DNA of 8,594 nt from a bacterium (GTDB taxonomy: Bacteria > Verrucomicrobiota > Verrucomicrobiia > Limisphaerales > J093), in assembly GCA_021784265.1 (NCBI GenBank), contig JAJXTA010000088.1, positions 1 through 8,594 on the forward strand. The letters are read 5' to 3'. A program made the position numbers and the translations under genes. Positions 1-6,810 of the stretch are shown here, piece after piece; positions within the stretch are counted from its first letter, which is position 1, and each line of letters starts with the position of its first letter. The notes beneath the pieces are model-generated. The model did not search any database and was not told where the DNA came from. It worked only from the letters and a program-made list of their open reading frames with translations.

Positions 1-1
1 C

Positions 2-409
2 AAAGAGATTTACGTGGATATTCAGGAGATCAAGACCCCGGAGCTTGACGCCCAACTGGTGGCCGAGAATGTCGCCCTGCAACTGGAGCGGCGCATCTCT
101 TTCCGCCGGGCCATGAAGAAGGCGGTGCAGACGGCGATGGACTTTGGAGCGGAGGGCATCAAGCTGCGGTGCGCGGGGCGGCTGGGGGGAGCGGAATTGG
201 CGCGGACGGAGTCCTATCACGAGGGGCGGGTGCCACTGCACACGTTGCGGGCCAAGATCGATTACGGGTTTGCCGAGGCGCATACGGTGTATGGCAAGCT
301 GGGGATCAAATGCTGGATCTGCAAAGGCGAAGCCAAGGCGCCGCCGCCGCCGCCTGCGGCCACGCCCAACCCTGCCCCGGCCAGTCTGCCCGAACCCGCC
401 GCCGCCTAA
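2..409 (+). CDS. rpsC: 30S ribosomal protein S3, C-terminal part (5' end outside window)
   Basis: S3 sits on the head of the 30S subunit at the mRNA entry side. Only the last 135 codons are present. The reading frame is open from base 2 and begins [17 protein letters not shown], so the N-terminal half and the KH RNA-binding domain lie upstream. The visible part is the S3 C-terminal domain: [20 protein letters not shown], then [18 protein letters not shown], then [21 protein letters not shown], then a [14 protein letters not shown] end. All are hallmark S3 blocks; CWICKGE is slightly unusual, since an aromatic residue is more common before KGE. After the domain there is a tail of about 24 residues made mostly of Pro and Ala ([11 protein letters not shown] and onward), probably disordered. 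rplP follows after 24 bp, the conserved order. Identification is near certain. Confidence 0.97.
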   Translation, partial: KEIYVDIQEIKTPELDAQLVAENVALQLERRISFRRAMKKAVQTAMDFGAEGIKLRCAGRLGGAELARTESYHEGRVPLHTLRAKIDYGFAEAHTVYGKLGIKCWICKGEAKAPPPPPAATPNPAPASLPEPAAA

Positions 410-433
410 GCGCCCCAGGAACGAGGAATCGCT

Positions 434-853
434 ATGCCGATGATGCCCGCCAGAGTGAAGTACCGCAAGCAGCAGCGGGGCAGCCGGACCGGGCTGGCCA
501 GCCGCGGCAATGCCGTGGCCTACGGCGAATTCGGCCTGCAGGCCCTGGAGCGGTGTTGGATGGATACCAAGCAGATTGAGGCCGCCCGCGTTGCCATCAG
601 CCGGTTCATGAAACGGCGAGGCAAGATGTGGATTCGCGTGTTCCCAGACAAGCCCGTGACCAAGAAGCCGTTGGAAGTACGCATGGGTACGGGCAAGGGG
701 GCCGTCGAGACCTGGGTGGCCGTTGTGCGGCCCGCCACGGTCCTGTTCGAGGTGGACGGCGTCACCGAGGTCGTGGCGCGGGAGGCCCTGCGGCTGGCGG
801 CCAGCAAACTCCCGATTTCCACGAAGTTCATTTCCCGTCATCGGCACGCCTGA
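434..853 (+). CDS. rplP: 50S ribosomal protein L16
   Basis: L16 lies next to the peptidyl transferase centre and the A-site tRNA elbow on the 50S subunit. The 139-residue product has the full family pattern: [13 protein letters not shown] near the N terminus, [16 protein letters not shown], then [50 protein letters not shown] and [14 protein letters not shown]. Length is close to the usual 136 to 138. Arg83 in the VRMG motif aligns with E. coli Arg81, the residue hydroxylated in some proteobacteria; whether that happens here is unknown. The ATG at 434 is supported by GAGGA at 423-427 with a 6-nt spacer, one of the few good Shine-Dalgarno sequences in this window. It lies between rpsC and rpmC, as in the standard S10 operon. 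Confidence 0.98.
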   Translation: MPMMPARVKYRKQQRGSRTGLASRGNAVAYGEFGLQALERCWMDTKQIEAARVAISRFMKRRGKMWIRVFPDKPVTKKPLEVRMGTGKGAVETWVAVVRPATVLFEVDGVTEVVAREALRLAASKLPISTKFISRHRHA

Positions 854-871
854 GCCCGGGAACCACTGGCC

Positions 872-1069
872 ATGAAAAAGAGCGAGCTGAAAGAGAAGAC
901 CGCGGTCGAGTTGGCCGCGTTGGGCCGCGACCTGCGGCAGGACCTGTTCAACCTGCGATTGCGCCAAGCCAGCAGTCAATTGGAGAAACCCCACCGCCTG
1001 CGTCTCTTGCGCCGGGAGATCGCGCGGGTGGAGACCCAATTGAGCGCCCTACGGAGGAAGACGACGTGA
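872..1069 (+). CDS. rpmC: 50S ribosomal protein L29
   Basis: L29 is a small two-helix protein close to the exit of the peptide tunnel and part of the docking platform for trigger factor and SRP together with L23. The product has 65 residues, the usual family length. It starts MKKSELKEKTAVELAALGRD, then LRQDLFNLRLRQASSQLEKP, the classic L29 signature, and ends in a basic second helix (LRLLRREIARVETQLSALRR). The start at 872 follows rplP by 18 bp; no convincing Shine-Dalgarno sequence is seen, so translation may be coupled to rplP. Its stop codon TGA at 1067-1069 overlaps a possible GTG start of rpsQ at 1066. Confidence 0.97.
   Translation: MKKSELKEKTAVELAALGRDLRQDLFNLRLRQASSQLEKPHRLRLLRREIARVETQLSALRRKTT
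1053..1068 (+). promoter_or_regulatory. strong Shine-Dalgarno and alternative GTG start for rpsQ
   Basis: GGAGG at 1053-1057 inside the end of rpmC is followed, 8 nt later, by GTG at 1066, in frame with rpsQ and overlapping the rpmC TGA stop. This is an arrangement typical of termination-reinitiation coupling. It would add five residues (VSGPL) before the ATG at 1081. Start choice cannot be settled from the sequence alone. Confidence 0.5.
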
Positions 1070-1080
1070 GTGGACCGCTT

Positions 1081-1377
1081 ATGCCTGAGACCCAGTTGAC
1101 CCGCACCCACCGCAAGGAACGGGTGGGGGAGGTCATCTCCGACAAGATGACCAAGACGATCGTCGTGCGCGTCGAGCGCCGCTTTCGTCATCCGCGTTTC
1201 AAGAAGGTGATCACCCGCTACCGCAAGCTTTACGCCCACGACGAGAAGCGGGAGGCCAAGGTAGGGGACCGGGTGCGGATCGAGGAAACCCGGCCGCTGT
1301 CGCGGTTGAAGTGCTGGCGGTTGGTCGCGGTGGTCGGGCGGGAGGCCACAGCGCCGGTGGTGCCAGCGGGAGCCTAA
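1081..1377 (+). CDS. rpsQ: 30S ribosomal protein S17
   Basis: S17 is a primary 16S rRNA-binding protein with an OB fold. The family core is clear: [20 protein letters not shown] at residues 14-33, [19 protein letters not shown], then [20 protein letters not shown]. With the ATG at 1081 the product has 98 residues, longer than the 84 of E. coli S17 because of about 12 extra N-terminal residues and an Ala/Val/Pro-rich end ([10 protein letters not shown]). The start is ambiguous. An in-frame GTG at 1066 overlaps the rpmC stop as GTGA and has GGAGG at 1053-1057 with an ideal 8-nt spacer, giving 103 residues. I keep 1081 because it is ATG in the TTATG context shared by many neighbours. rplN follows after 4 bp. 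Confidence 0.95.
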   Translation: MPETQLTRTHRKERVGEVISDKMTKTIVVRVERRFRHPRFKKVITRYRKLYAHDEKREAKVGDRVRIEETRPLSRLKCWRLVAVVGREATAPVVPAGA

Positions 1378-1381
1378 GGTT

Positions 1382-1747
1382 ATGTTACAAGTACGTTCCA
1401 TCTTGGACGTGGCCGACAACTCCGGCGCCAAGCGCGCGGCGGCCATCGGCGTGATCGGGCGCAACCAGCGCTACGCACGGGTGGGGGATGTGATCAAAGC
1501 GCACATCAAAGAGGCCGCCCCGGACGGGGCGGTGAAGAAGGGGGACGTGGTGGACGCGGTCGTGGTGCGCACCCGCAAGGCCATTCATCGCAGCGATGGT
1601 TCCTACCTGCGGTTCGACAGCAACGCGATTGTGATCATCGACAAGGAGAATAATCCCCGCGGCACCCGGATCTTTGGGCCGGTCGCGCGGGAACTGCGGG
1701 AGAAGCGATTTATGAAGATCATTTCCCTGGCCCCCGAGGTCATCTAG
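1382..1747 (+). CDS. rplN: 50S ribosomal protein L14
   Basis: L14 binds 23S rRNA at the subunit interface, contacts the 30S subunit in an intersubunit bridge and is the docking site of the silencing factor RsfS. The 121 residues match the family from end to end: [19 protein letters not shown] at the N terminus, [48 protein letters not shown] and the invariant [20 protein letters not shown], ending SLAPEVI. No tail is present, unlike several neighbours. ATG 1382 is preceded by GGGAG at 1368-1372 (9-nt spacer) and by TT. It opens the spc block, only 4 bp after rpsQ, so there is no room for an independent promoter or terminator between the S10 and spc blocks. Confidence 0.99.
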   Translation: MLQVRSILDVADNSGAKRAAAIGVIGRNQRYARVGDVIKAHIKEAAPDGAVKKGDVVDAVVVRTRKAIHRSDGSYLRFDSNAIVIIDKENNPRGTRIFGPVARELREKRFMKIISLAPEVI

Positions 1748-1751
1748 GCTT

Positions 1752-2057
1752 ATGCCACACGCGCATGTCAAACGGGGGGATGAGGTCGTGGTGCTGGCCG
1801 GCACGTCCCGCGGCCGGCGGGGCAAAGTGATCCGCATCCTGCCCAAGAAGCAACGAGTGATTGTGGAGGGGCTGCAGATGATCAAGCGTCATATGCGCAA
1901 GTCGCAAGAGCATCCCCAAGGCCGGATCGTGGAGCGGGAGGGAACGATTCACCTCTCGAACGTGATGAAGGCCGAGCTGTACGACGCCCGGGCCGCCCAC
2001 CGCGCCGCCGCCCCCGCCGCCCCCGCCGCCCCCGCCCCGACGCCGCCGGCCGCCTGA
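1752..2057 (+). CDS. rplX: 50S ribosomal protein L24
   Basis: L24 is an early assembly-initiating protein that binds the 5' end of 23S rRNA and lies near the tunnel exit. The 101 residues contain a KOW motif at about residues 6-33 (VKRGDEVVVLAGTSRGRRG then KVIRILPKKQRVIVEG), followed by LQMIKRHMRKSQEHPQGRI and a typical EGTIHLSNVM segment. From about residue 80 the protein runs into an Ala/Pro tail (AAAPAAPAAPAPTPPAA), where E. coli L24 has ordinary sequence. The tail is encoded by a short tandem repeat. The ATG lies 4 bp after the rplN stop in a CTTATG context; only a weak AGG is seen in front. The next gene is rplE, as expected. Confidence 0.97.
   Translation: MPHAHVKRGDEVVVLAGTSRGRRGKVIRILPKKQRVIVEGLQMIKRHMRKSQEHPQGRIVEREGTIHLSNVMKAELYDARAAHRAAAPAAPAAPAPTPPAA
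2007..2033 (+). repeat. three tandem copies of a 9-bp GC-rich unit in the rplX 3' end
   Basis: GCCGCCCCC is repeated at 2007-2015, 2016-2024 and 2025-2033 and encodes Ala-Ala-Pro three times in the L24 tail. Being in phase with codons, unit gain or loss would change tail length without a frameshift. This is a low-complexity coding repeat and shows no sign of being a mobile or regulatory repeat. Confidence 0.85.
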
Positions 2058-2065
2058 CTTGACCG

Positions 2066-2611
2066 ATGAAACCCCGACTGCAGTTGAAGTACGAACAAAC
2101 GGTGCGGCCGGCTTTGATGGCCAGCCGACAGTACACCAATCTCCACCAAGTGCCGCGGTTGGAGAAGATCGTCATCCACATGGGGGTCAGCGCGTCCCTG
2201 GAGAAGGGGGCCGTGGAGGATGCGGTGCGCGACCTGGGCCTGATCACCGGGCGCAAACCGGTGGTGGACAAGTCCCGGAAGAGCGTGGCCAACTTCAAGC
2301 TCCGCAAGGGCCAGGCCATCGGCTGCCACGTGACCCTGCGCCGCGAGGTCATGTACGAGTTCTTCGATCGGCTGGTGGCCACGGCGCTGCCCCGCATCCG
2401 GGACTTCCGCGGGCTGAGCCGGCGAGCCTTCGACGGCCGCGGTAACTACTCGGTGGGCTTGGAAGACCAAACCATCTTCCCCGAGATCGACCTGGACAAG
2501 ATCAAACGTCACCAAGGCATGGACGTGACCATCGTCACTACCGCGCGCTCCAACGACGAGGCGGCGGAGTTGCTGAAGATGCTGGGCATGCCGTTTGCCG
2601 AAGCGAAATAG
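2066..2611 (+). CDS. rplE: 50S ribosomal protein L5
   Basis: L5 binds 5S rRNA in the central protuberance, together with L18, and touches P-site tRNA and S13. The 181 residues match the usual length of about 180. Family blocks are [18 protein letters not shown] at the N terminus, [58 protein letters not shown] and [20 protein letters not shown], then [19 protein letters not shown] and a C-terminal [20 protein letters not shown]. The ATG at 2066 is 8 bp after rplX, without a visible Shine-Dalgarno sequence. In E. coli the S8 repressor binds the mRNA around the start of this gene; the short gap here shows no comparable hairpin. Confidence 0.99.
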   Translation: MKPRLQLKYEQTVRPALMASRQYTNLHQVPRLEKIVIHMGVSASLEKGAVEDAVRDLGLITGRKPVVDKSRKSVANFKLRKGQAIGCHVTLRREVMYEFFDRLVATALPRIRDFRGLSRRAFDGRGNYSVGLEDQTIFPEIDLDKIKRHQGMDVTIVTTARSNDEAAELLKMLGMPFAEAK

Positions 2612-2612
2612 T

Positions 2613-2882
2613 ATGGCGAAGATAGCCTGGATCGAGCGCGACAAGCGCAAACGCGCCACGGTGGCCAAATACGCCGCCTTGCGGGCGGAGCTCAAGGCCA
2701 AGAAAGACTACGCGGCCCTGGCCAAACTGCCACGGGACGCCAGCCCCGTGCGCCTGACCAACCGCTGCAAAGTGAGCGGCCGGCGGCGGAGCTACCTGCG
2801 CAAGTTTTCCGTCTCCCGCCTCACCTTCCGGGAAATGGCGCTGCGCGGGTTGATTCCGGGGGTGACGAAAGCCAGTTGGTGA
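2613..2882 (+). CDS. rpsN: 30S ribosomal protein S14 (zinc-independent type)
   Basis: S14 is in the head of the 30S subunit and is required for late assembly. The start ATG at 2613 is one base after the rplE stop; an upstream ATG at 2595 would lie inside rplE, and [15 protein letters not shown] is the natural beginning. The 89 residues carry the C-terminal signature [20 protein letters not shown] then [18 protein letters not shown]. The two CXXC pairs of the short zinc-binding S14 form are absent, with only one Cys (in NRCK), so this is the zinc-free type. It is shorter than the 101 residues of E. coli S14 in the middle region. No Shine-Dalgarno sequence is evident; coupling to rplE is likely. 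Confidence 0.97.
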   Translation: MAKIAWIERDKRKRATVAKYAALRAELKAKKDYAALAKLPRDASPVRLTNRCKVSGRRRSYLRKFSVSRLTFREMALRGLIPGVTKASW

Positions 2883-2886
2883 CGTT

Positions 2887-3276
2887 ATGACCGATCCGAT
2901 CGCCGATTTCCTGACCTGCATCCGCAACGCCAATCGCGCGTTGCTCCCCGTGGTCGAGGTGCCGCACTCCCGCCTGAAGGAGAGCATCGCTCGCCTCCTC
3001 AAGCGCGAAGGGTACGTGGTGGACTACGTCGTCGAGGGCGCGGCCGCCAAACGGCGTCTGAAGCTCCGGCTCAAGTTTGAAGGCCGCAAAGGGGTGATCG
3101 AGGGCCTGCGGCGGGTAAGCACCCCCGGCCTGCGCCGCTACACCGGGACGGAGGAGATTCCGCGAGTTTTGGGTGGTTTAGGCGTGGCGATCCTCTCGAC
3201 GCCGCGCGGGGTGCTGACGGGGACCGAGGCCCGGAAACTGAAGGTCGGCGGGGAAGTCCTTTGTTACGTCTGGTAA
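2887..3276 (+). CDS. rpsH: 30S ribosomal protein S8
   Basis: S8 binds the central domain of 16S rRNA (helix 21) and, in E. coli, also represses the spc operon by binding its mRNA. The product has 129 residues, the normal length. It opens with MTDPIADFLTCIRNANRA, followed by VEVPHSRLKESIARLLKREG, GRKGVIEGLRRVSTPGLR, and the C-terminal RNA-binding part GVAILSTPRGVLTGTEARKL then GGEVLCYVW, close to the STSKGVM and GGEIICYV forms elsewhere. The ATG lies 4 bp after the rpsN stop in a GTTATG context without a good Shine-Dalgarno sequence. Confidence 0.99.
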   Translation: MTDPIADFLTCIRNANRALLPVVEVPHSRLKESIARLLKREGYVVDYVVEGAAAKRRLKLRLKFEGRKGVIEGLRRVSTPGLRRYTGTEEIPRVLGGLGVAILSTPRGVLTGTEARKLKVGGEVLCYVW

Positions 3277-3291
3277 TTCGAAAGCCCGTTT

Positions 3292-3828
3292 ATGTCGCGC
3301 ATAGGCAAACAGCCCGTCGTGGTGCCGTCCAAGGTCAAAGTTGAGATCAAGGGCGCTCACGTGTCGGTCGAAGGTCCCAAAGGCAAACTGGAGTTTACCC
3401 TCCCGGCCCGCACGCACGCGGCCCTGCAAGGGGGACAGATCCTCGTGACCCGCGACGGGGAGGACGACGCGGCCAAGGCCTTGCATGGCCTGAGCCGCTC
3501 CCTGCTCAATAACATGGTCAAGGGGGTCAGCGAAGGCTACATCAAGAAGCTCGAAATCCACGGCGTGGGTTTCAAAGCCGCGGTGCAGGGGCGCAATGTG
3601 AACATGACCCTCGGGTATTCCCATCCGATCAGTTACCCCCTCCCCGAACAAGTCAAGGTCACGGTCGAGGAAAACACGAAACTGACCGTCGAGGGGCCGG
3701 ACAAGCAAGCCGTCGGCCAAGTCGCCGCCGAGTTGCGCGGCTTCTATCCGCCGGAACCCTACAAGGGCAAAGGGGTGCGGTATGTGGGCGAGAAGATCAT
3801 CCGCAAGGAGGGTAAGACCGTCCAGTAA
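3292..3828 (+). CDS. rplF: 50S ribosomal protein L6
   Basis: L6 lies near the sarcin-ricin loop and the factor-binding region of the 50S subunit. The 178 residues form the two repeated L6 domains: MSRIGKQPVVVPSKVKVEIK and VSVEGPKGKLEFTLP in the first, LSRSLLNNMVKGVSEGYIKK at the junction, and LEIHGVGFKAAVQGRNVNMT, LGYSHPISYPLP and TVEGPDKQAVGQVAAELRG in the second. The end is the conserved PPEPYKGKGVRYVGEKIIRK. Length is as expected. The ATG is preceded by TTT and no Shine-Dalgarno sequence is seen. After it comes a 53-bp spacer, the second longest in the window. Confidence 0.99.
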   Translation: MSRIGKQPVVVPSKVKVEIKGAHVSVEGPKGKLEFTLPARTHAALQGGQILVTRDGEDDAAKALHGLSRSLLNNMVKGVSEGYIKKLEIHGVGFKAAVQGRNVNMTLGYSHPISYPLPEQVKVTVEENTKLTVEGPDKQAVGQVAAELRGFYPPEPYKGKGVRYVGEKIIRKEGKTVQ

Positions 3829-3851
3829 GACCGCCGGGCGGGCGAGCATGA

Positions 3852-3873
3852 GGTTACGGTTTAATCCGTGACC
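3852..3873 (+). promoter_or_regulatory. hairpin just upstream of the rplR ribosome binding site
   Basis: GGTTACGG at 3852-3859 can pair with CCGTGACC at 3866-3873, giving eight contiguous pairs including one G-U wobble, around a 6-nt loop TTTAAT. The Shine-Dalgarno GGAG of rplR (3874-3877) follows at once. There is no T-run, so it is not an intrinsic terminator. It could influence rplR translation, serve as an RNA processing site, or be incidental. The rest of the 3829-3881 spacer is GC-rich with no ORF. Confidence 0.45.
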
Positions 3874-3881
3874 GGAGCACG

Positions 3882-4247
3882 ATGAGAACAGACAAAAAAC
3901 AACAACTCTTACAGCGCCGACGGCGGCGCATGCACCGCAAGGTGCTGGGCACCGCCGCCCGCCCGCGGATGAGCGTGCGGTTCAGCGGACAGCATATCTA
4001 TGTCCAGTTCGTCGATGACGCGGCGGGGGCCACGTTGACGGCGGCTTCGACGCGGAGCAAGGGCTTGGCCGAGCGTGGGCGGTGGCACGCCAACGTTACC
4101 GGGGCCCAGAAGCTCGGGGCGTGGGCGGCGGAGCTGGCTCGGGGCCGGGGCATCACCCAGGTGGTCTTTGATCGGGGCGGGGCCCGGTATCACGGCAAAG
4201 TTAAAGCCCTCGCCGACGCGGCGCGCGCGGCGGGATTACAATTCTAG
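3882..4247 (+). CDS. rplR: 50S ribosomal protein L18
   Basis: L18 carries 5S rRNA into the central protuberance with L5. The 121 residues begin with a strongly basic segment ([18 protein letters not shown], within residues 7-24) that is the usual disordered RNA-binding arm, followed by [33 protein letters not shown], and the C-terminal AGL-type end with [20 protein letters not shown] and ARAAGLQF. These are the diagnostic L18 motifs. ATG 3882 is preceded by GGAG at 3874-3877 with a short 4-nt spacer and by a hairpin. rpsE begins 19 bp after the stop. Confidence 0.98.
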   Translation: MRTDKKQQLLQRRRRRMHRKVLGTAARPRMSVRFSGQHIYVQFVDDAAGATLTAASTRSKGLAERGRWHANVTGAQKLGAWAAELARGRGITQVVFDRGGARYHGKVKALADAARAAGLQF

Positions 4248-4255
4248 CATAACCC

Positions 4256-4269
4256 AGGAGAGCATCGTG
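4256..4269 (+). promoter_or_regulatory. Shine-Dalgarno and GTG start that define rpsE
   Basis: AGGAG at 4256-4260 stands 6 nt before GTG at 4267. This is one of the strongest Shine-Dalgarno matches in the window and precedes the only non-ATG start that I accept. The reading frame is open far upstream through rplR, so this site is what fixes the S5 N terminus. Confidence 0.8.
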
Positions 4270-4920
4270 GCTGAACTAAGCAAACCCAATCCCGGTGAAG
4301 CCCGGCACGGCGGCGGGCGCGGCGGTATGCGCGGGGGCCGGCGTGGCCGGCCCAGCGGCGAAACGCCCGAGCTGGGCGCGGACGGCAAGCCGGTCGATGA
4401 GCTGGCGGAGAAGGTGGTGTACATCAATCGCTCCGCGAAGGTGGTCAAAGGTGGACGCCGTTTCAGCTTTAGCGCCCTGGTCGTGGTGGGCGACAAGAAA
4501 GGGCGAGTTGGCTTAGGGCTGGGCAAGGCCGGCGAAGTCGCCGACGCGATCCGCAAGGGCGGAGATAATGCCAAGCACAATCTCTTGGATGTCTCGCTCG
4601 TGCAGACGACGATTCCCCACGAGGTCGTCTGCACCTATGGCGGGGCGCGGGTCCTGCTGCGGCCGGCTTCCCCCGGCACCGGGATTATCGCCGGCAAGAC
4701 GGTTCGCGCGGTCGTCGAGTCGGCCGGGGTGCGGGATGTCCTGACCAAATCCCTCGGTTCCAAGAACGCGGCCAACGTCGCCAAGGCGACCCTCGCGGCG
4801 CTGCGCCAATTGCGGTTGCGGGAGGCCATCTATCGCCGGCGCGGTCTGCCGATGCCGGTCAAACCGGCGGCGCCCGCCCCGGCCGCGGTGCCCCCGCCGG
4901 CCGTGCCGCCAGTGGCTTGA
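4267..4920 (+). CDS. rpsE: 30S ribosomal protein S5
   Basis: S5 is at the mRNA entry channel of the 30S subunit and affects decoding accuracy. With the GTG at 4267 the product is 217 residues, against 167 in E. coli. The core is standard: [20 protein letters not shown] then [20 protein letters not shown] (about residues 49-88, the S5 double-stranded RNA-binding fold), [60 protein letters not shown]. Extra length comes from a Gly/Arg-rich N-terminal arm (residues about 13-30) and a Pro/Ala tail from about residue 195 ([15 protein letters not shown] and onward). An open frame starting at 4075 is rejected because it runs through rplR. rplO follows after 5 bp; rpmD, usually placed between them, is missing. 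Confidence 0.97.
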   Translation: MAELSKPNPGEARHGGGRGGMRGGRRGRPSGETPELGADGKPVDELAEKVVYINRSAKVVKGGRRFSFSALVVVGDKKGRVGLGLGKAGEVADAIRKGGDNAKHNLLDVSLVQTTIPHEVVCTYGGARVLLRPASPGTGIIAGKTVRAVVESAGVRDVLTKSLGSKNAANVAKATLAALRQLRLREAIYRRRGLPMPVKPAAPAPAAVPPPAVPPVA

Positions 4921-4925
4921 TTTCT

Positions 4926-5387
4926 ATGCGCTTACACACACTCCAACCTCGGCAGGGCGCCAAGCACCCTCGTAAACGCCTCGGCCAGGGCGAATCCAGC
5001 GGCCATGGCCGTACCAGCGGGCGCGGCGGCAAGGGCCAAACCGCCCGGTCGGGGAGCTCGATTCGGATCGGGTTTGAAGGCGGACAAATGCCCTTGATCC
5101 GGCGCATGCCCAAGCGCGGTTTCAACAACGCGCGGCACACGGTCCGTTACGCCCCCGTCAATCTGGAGGACCTCAACCGCTTCCCCGACGGGACGCGGGT
5201 GGATGAAGCCAGCCTGCGCGCGGCCGGCTTGGCCAATGGCCGGCACCATGGGATCAAGATTCTCAGCGGCGGCCAATTGACCCGGAAACTCACCGTCTGC
5301 GCCCGCGCGTTCAGTGCGGCGGCGCGGGCGCAGATCGAGAAACTGGGCGGAGCCTGTGAAGTCGCGGGGGCGGCCAAGCCCGCCTGA
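4926..5387 (+). CDS. rplO: 50S ribosomal protein L15
   Basis: L15 is a late-assembly 50S protein with a long Gly/Arg-rich N-terminal extension that threads into 23S rRNA. The 153 residues start MRLHTLQPRQGAKHPRKR, the usual L15 opening, then GQGESSGHGRTSGRGGKG and SGSSIRIGFEGGQMPLIRR, MPKRGFNNARHTVRYAPVNL, and end with KLTVCARAFSAAARAQIEKL and GGACEVAG. The ATG at 4926 is preferred over an in-frame TTG at 4917, which overlaps the rpsE stop and would not match the family start. No Shine-Dalgarno sequence is visible, and the 5-bp gap suggests coupling to rpsE. Direct adjacency to rpsE shows the loss of rpmD. Confidence 0.98.
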   Translation: MRLHTLQPRQGAKHPRKRLGQGESSGHGRTSGRGGKGQTARSGSSIRIGFEGGQMPLIRRMPKRGFNNARHTVRYAPVNLEDLNRFPDGTRVDEASLRAAGLANGRHHGIKILSGGQLTRKLTVCARAFSAAARAQIEKLGGACEVAGAAKPA

Positions 5388-5406
5388 GCCACCCGGCGCC
5401 TGAGGT

Positions 5407-6810
5407 ATGTTCAAGGCCATCTTCGACACCTTTGCCAACTGCTTCAAAATCCCCGAGCTAAAGTCCCGGATTTTGTTCACCTGCCTGGTGTTGGCCGTCT
5501 GCCGGCTGATCGCCTTGATTTCGCTCCCGGGCCTGGATGGCGCGGCGCTGGCCCAGTTCTTCGAACAGAATGCGAAGGCCGCCGGCGGGTTGCTGGGGAT
5601 GTACAGCCTGTTCACCGGCGGGGCGATGGAGAAGTGCGCGATTGGGTCACTGGGCATCATGCCGTACATCAGCGCCACGATCATCCTCCAGTTGCTGGGG
5701 GCGGTCATCCCGCAACTGAGCAAGATGATGCGAGAGGAAAATGGCCGCACCAAGATCGTCCAATACGGCCGCTATCTCACGGTGGTGCTGTGTCTGGGGC
5801 AGGGTTTTGTGATGGCGTTGGGGTGGGAGAACCCCGAGAAAGTGTTCGGCCACAGCTTTCCGGGCGGCCTCGTCTTGATCGATAACCTCTGGTGGTACCG
5901 CATTCAAACCACCTTGCTGCTCACCACCGGGACGTTGCTCCTGATGTGGCTGGGAGAGCAAATCACCGACCGGGGGATCGGCAACGGCGTCTCGTTGGTG
6001 ATTACCATCGGCATCCTCTCCCGCCTGCCGGCGGCGGTGACGGAATTCTGGGTGAAGGTGTTCCCGCCCAAGGGCGTGCAGAGCATGAATTCGTGGAACG
6101 GGTTTCACGTGATCGCCCTCTTTCTGCTGCTGCTGGGGGTGGTGGCGGCGGTGGTAGCCGTCACCATGGCCCAGCGCAAGATCCCGGTCCAATATGCCCA
6201 GCGCGCGGTCGGGCGCAAGGTGTTCGCCGGCGGCACCTCGTTCATGCCCCTACGGGTTAATTATGCCGGGGTGATGCCGATCATTTTCGCCCAGGCGATT
6301 CTCATGTTTCCGGAGAAGATTTTCTTCACCCTGGCCGGGGTGGCCCGCCAGAACATGCCCGGGGTGGCCAACCTGTGCGAGTCGCTCTCGATGGCCTTGC
6401 AGCCGCGCACGATTTCGTACATCGCGCTGGAGGGGTTGATGATTCTCTTTTTCTCGTACTTCTGGGTGGCCACCCAGTTCAACGAGTTGCAGATCGCCGA
6501 CGACCTCAAGAAGCACGGCGGGTACATTCCCGGGGTGCGACCGGGCCAGGCCACCAGCGACTTTCTCCACCGGGCGATGAGCCGGATCACGCTGGCGGGC
6601 GCGATTTTTCTGGCGGTTATCGCCGTGATCCCTACCCTGATGATGGATTGGGCGGATGTCCCCTTCCAGGTGGGCCAGTTTTTTGGCGGCACGAGCATCC
6701 TCATCACGGTGGGGGTGTTGCTGGATACGATGCGGCAGATGGAATCCCATCTGTTGATGCGGCATTACGACGGGTTTTTGAAGAAGGGCCGCCTGCGGGG
6801 CCGGTTTTAG
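5407..6810 (+). CDS. secY: Sec translocon channel subunit SecY
   Basis: SecY is the inner-membrane protein-conducting channel of the SecYEG translocon. The 467 residues (E. coli 443) contain about ten hydrophobic segments, near residues 22-40, 76-98, 123-138, 165-183, 190-207, 232-254, 286-305, 336-354, 392-414 and 425-442. Family motifs are SLFTGGAMEKCAIGSLGIMP then YISATIILQLL (residues 67-97), WLGEQITDRGIGNGVSLVIT (181-200), RKIPVQYAQRAVGRK (257-271), PLRVNYAGVMPIIFAQAIL (281-299), DDLKKHGGYIPGVRPGQAT in the ribosome-facing cytosolic loop (365-383), and a C-terminal GTSILITVGVLLDTMRQMES. ATG 5407 follows rplO by 19 bp; GAGG is only 1 nt in front, too close to act as a standard site. A 118-bp spacer, not adk, separates it from map. 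Confidence 0.99.
   Translation: MFKAIFDTFANCFKIPELKSRILFTCLVLAVCRLIALISLPGLDGAALAQFFEQNAKAAGGLLGMYSLFTGGAMEKCAIGSLGIMPYISATIILQLLGAVIPQLSKMMREENGRTKIVQYGRYLTVVLCLGQGFVMALGWENPEKVFGHSFPGGLVLIDNLWWYRIQTTLLLTTGTLLLMWLGEQITDRGIGNGVSLVITIGILSRLPAAVTEFWVKVFPPKGVQSMNSWNGFHVIALFLLLLGVVAAVVAVTMAQRKIPVQYAQRAVGRKVFAGGTSFMPLRVNYAGVMPIIFAQAILMFPEKIFFTLAGVARQNMPGVANLCESLSMALQPRTISYIALEGLMILFFSYFWVATQFNELQIADDLKKHGGYIPGVRPGQATSDFLHRAMSRITLAGAIFLAVIAVIPTLMMDWADVPFQVGQFFGGTSILITVGVLLDTMRQMESHLLMRHYDGFLKKGRLRGRF

Noticed and set aside
628..1080. Upstream extension of the rpsQ frame to 628
   Set aside because: The frame merely stays open through rplP and rpmC; S17 homology begins only after 1081.
2058..2090. 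S8-type translational repressor site at the start of rplE
   Set aside because: The 8-bp gap and first codons of rplE do not show the bulged helix of the E. coli S8 target.
1949..2701. Long reverse-strand open frame of 250 codons
   Set aside because: Opposite rplX, rplE and rpsN with no recognisable product; a shadow of GC-rich coding sequence.
3178..3849. Reverse-strand open frame of 223 codons opposite rplF
   Set aside because: Same reasoning; L6 is complete on the + strand, and the antisense product is not recognisable.
4075..4266. Upstream extension of the rpsE frame to 4075
   Set aside because: It runs out of frame through rplR; the strong Shine-Dalgarno sequence and GTG at 4267 explain the start.
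4917..4925. TTG start for rplO at 4917
   Set aside because: MRLHTL at 4926 is the family N terminus and TTG is a rarer start.
4932..5753. Long reverse-strand open frame of 273 codons
   Set aside because: It lies opposite rplO and secY, both certain genes; its translation resembles no protein family. GC-rich codon bias creates long antisense frames.
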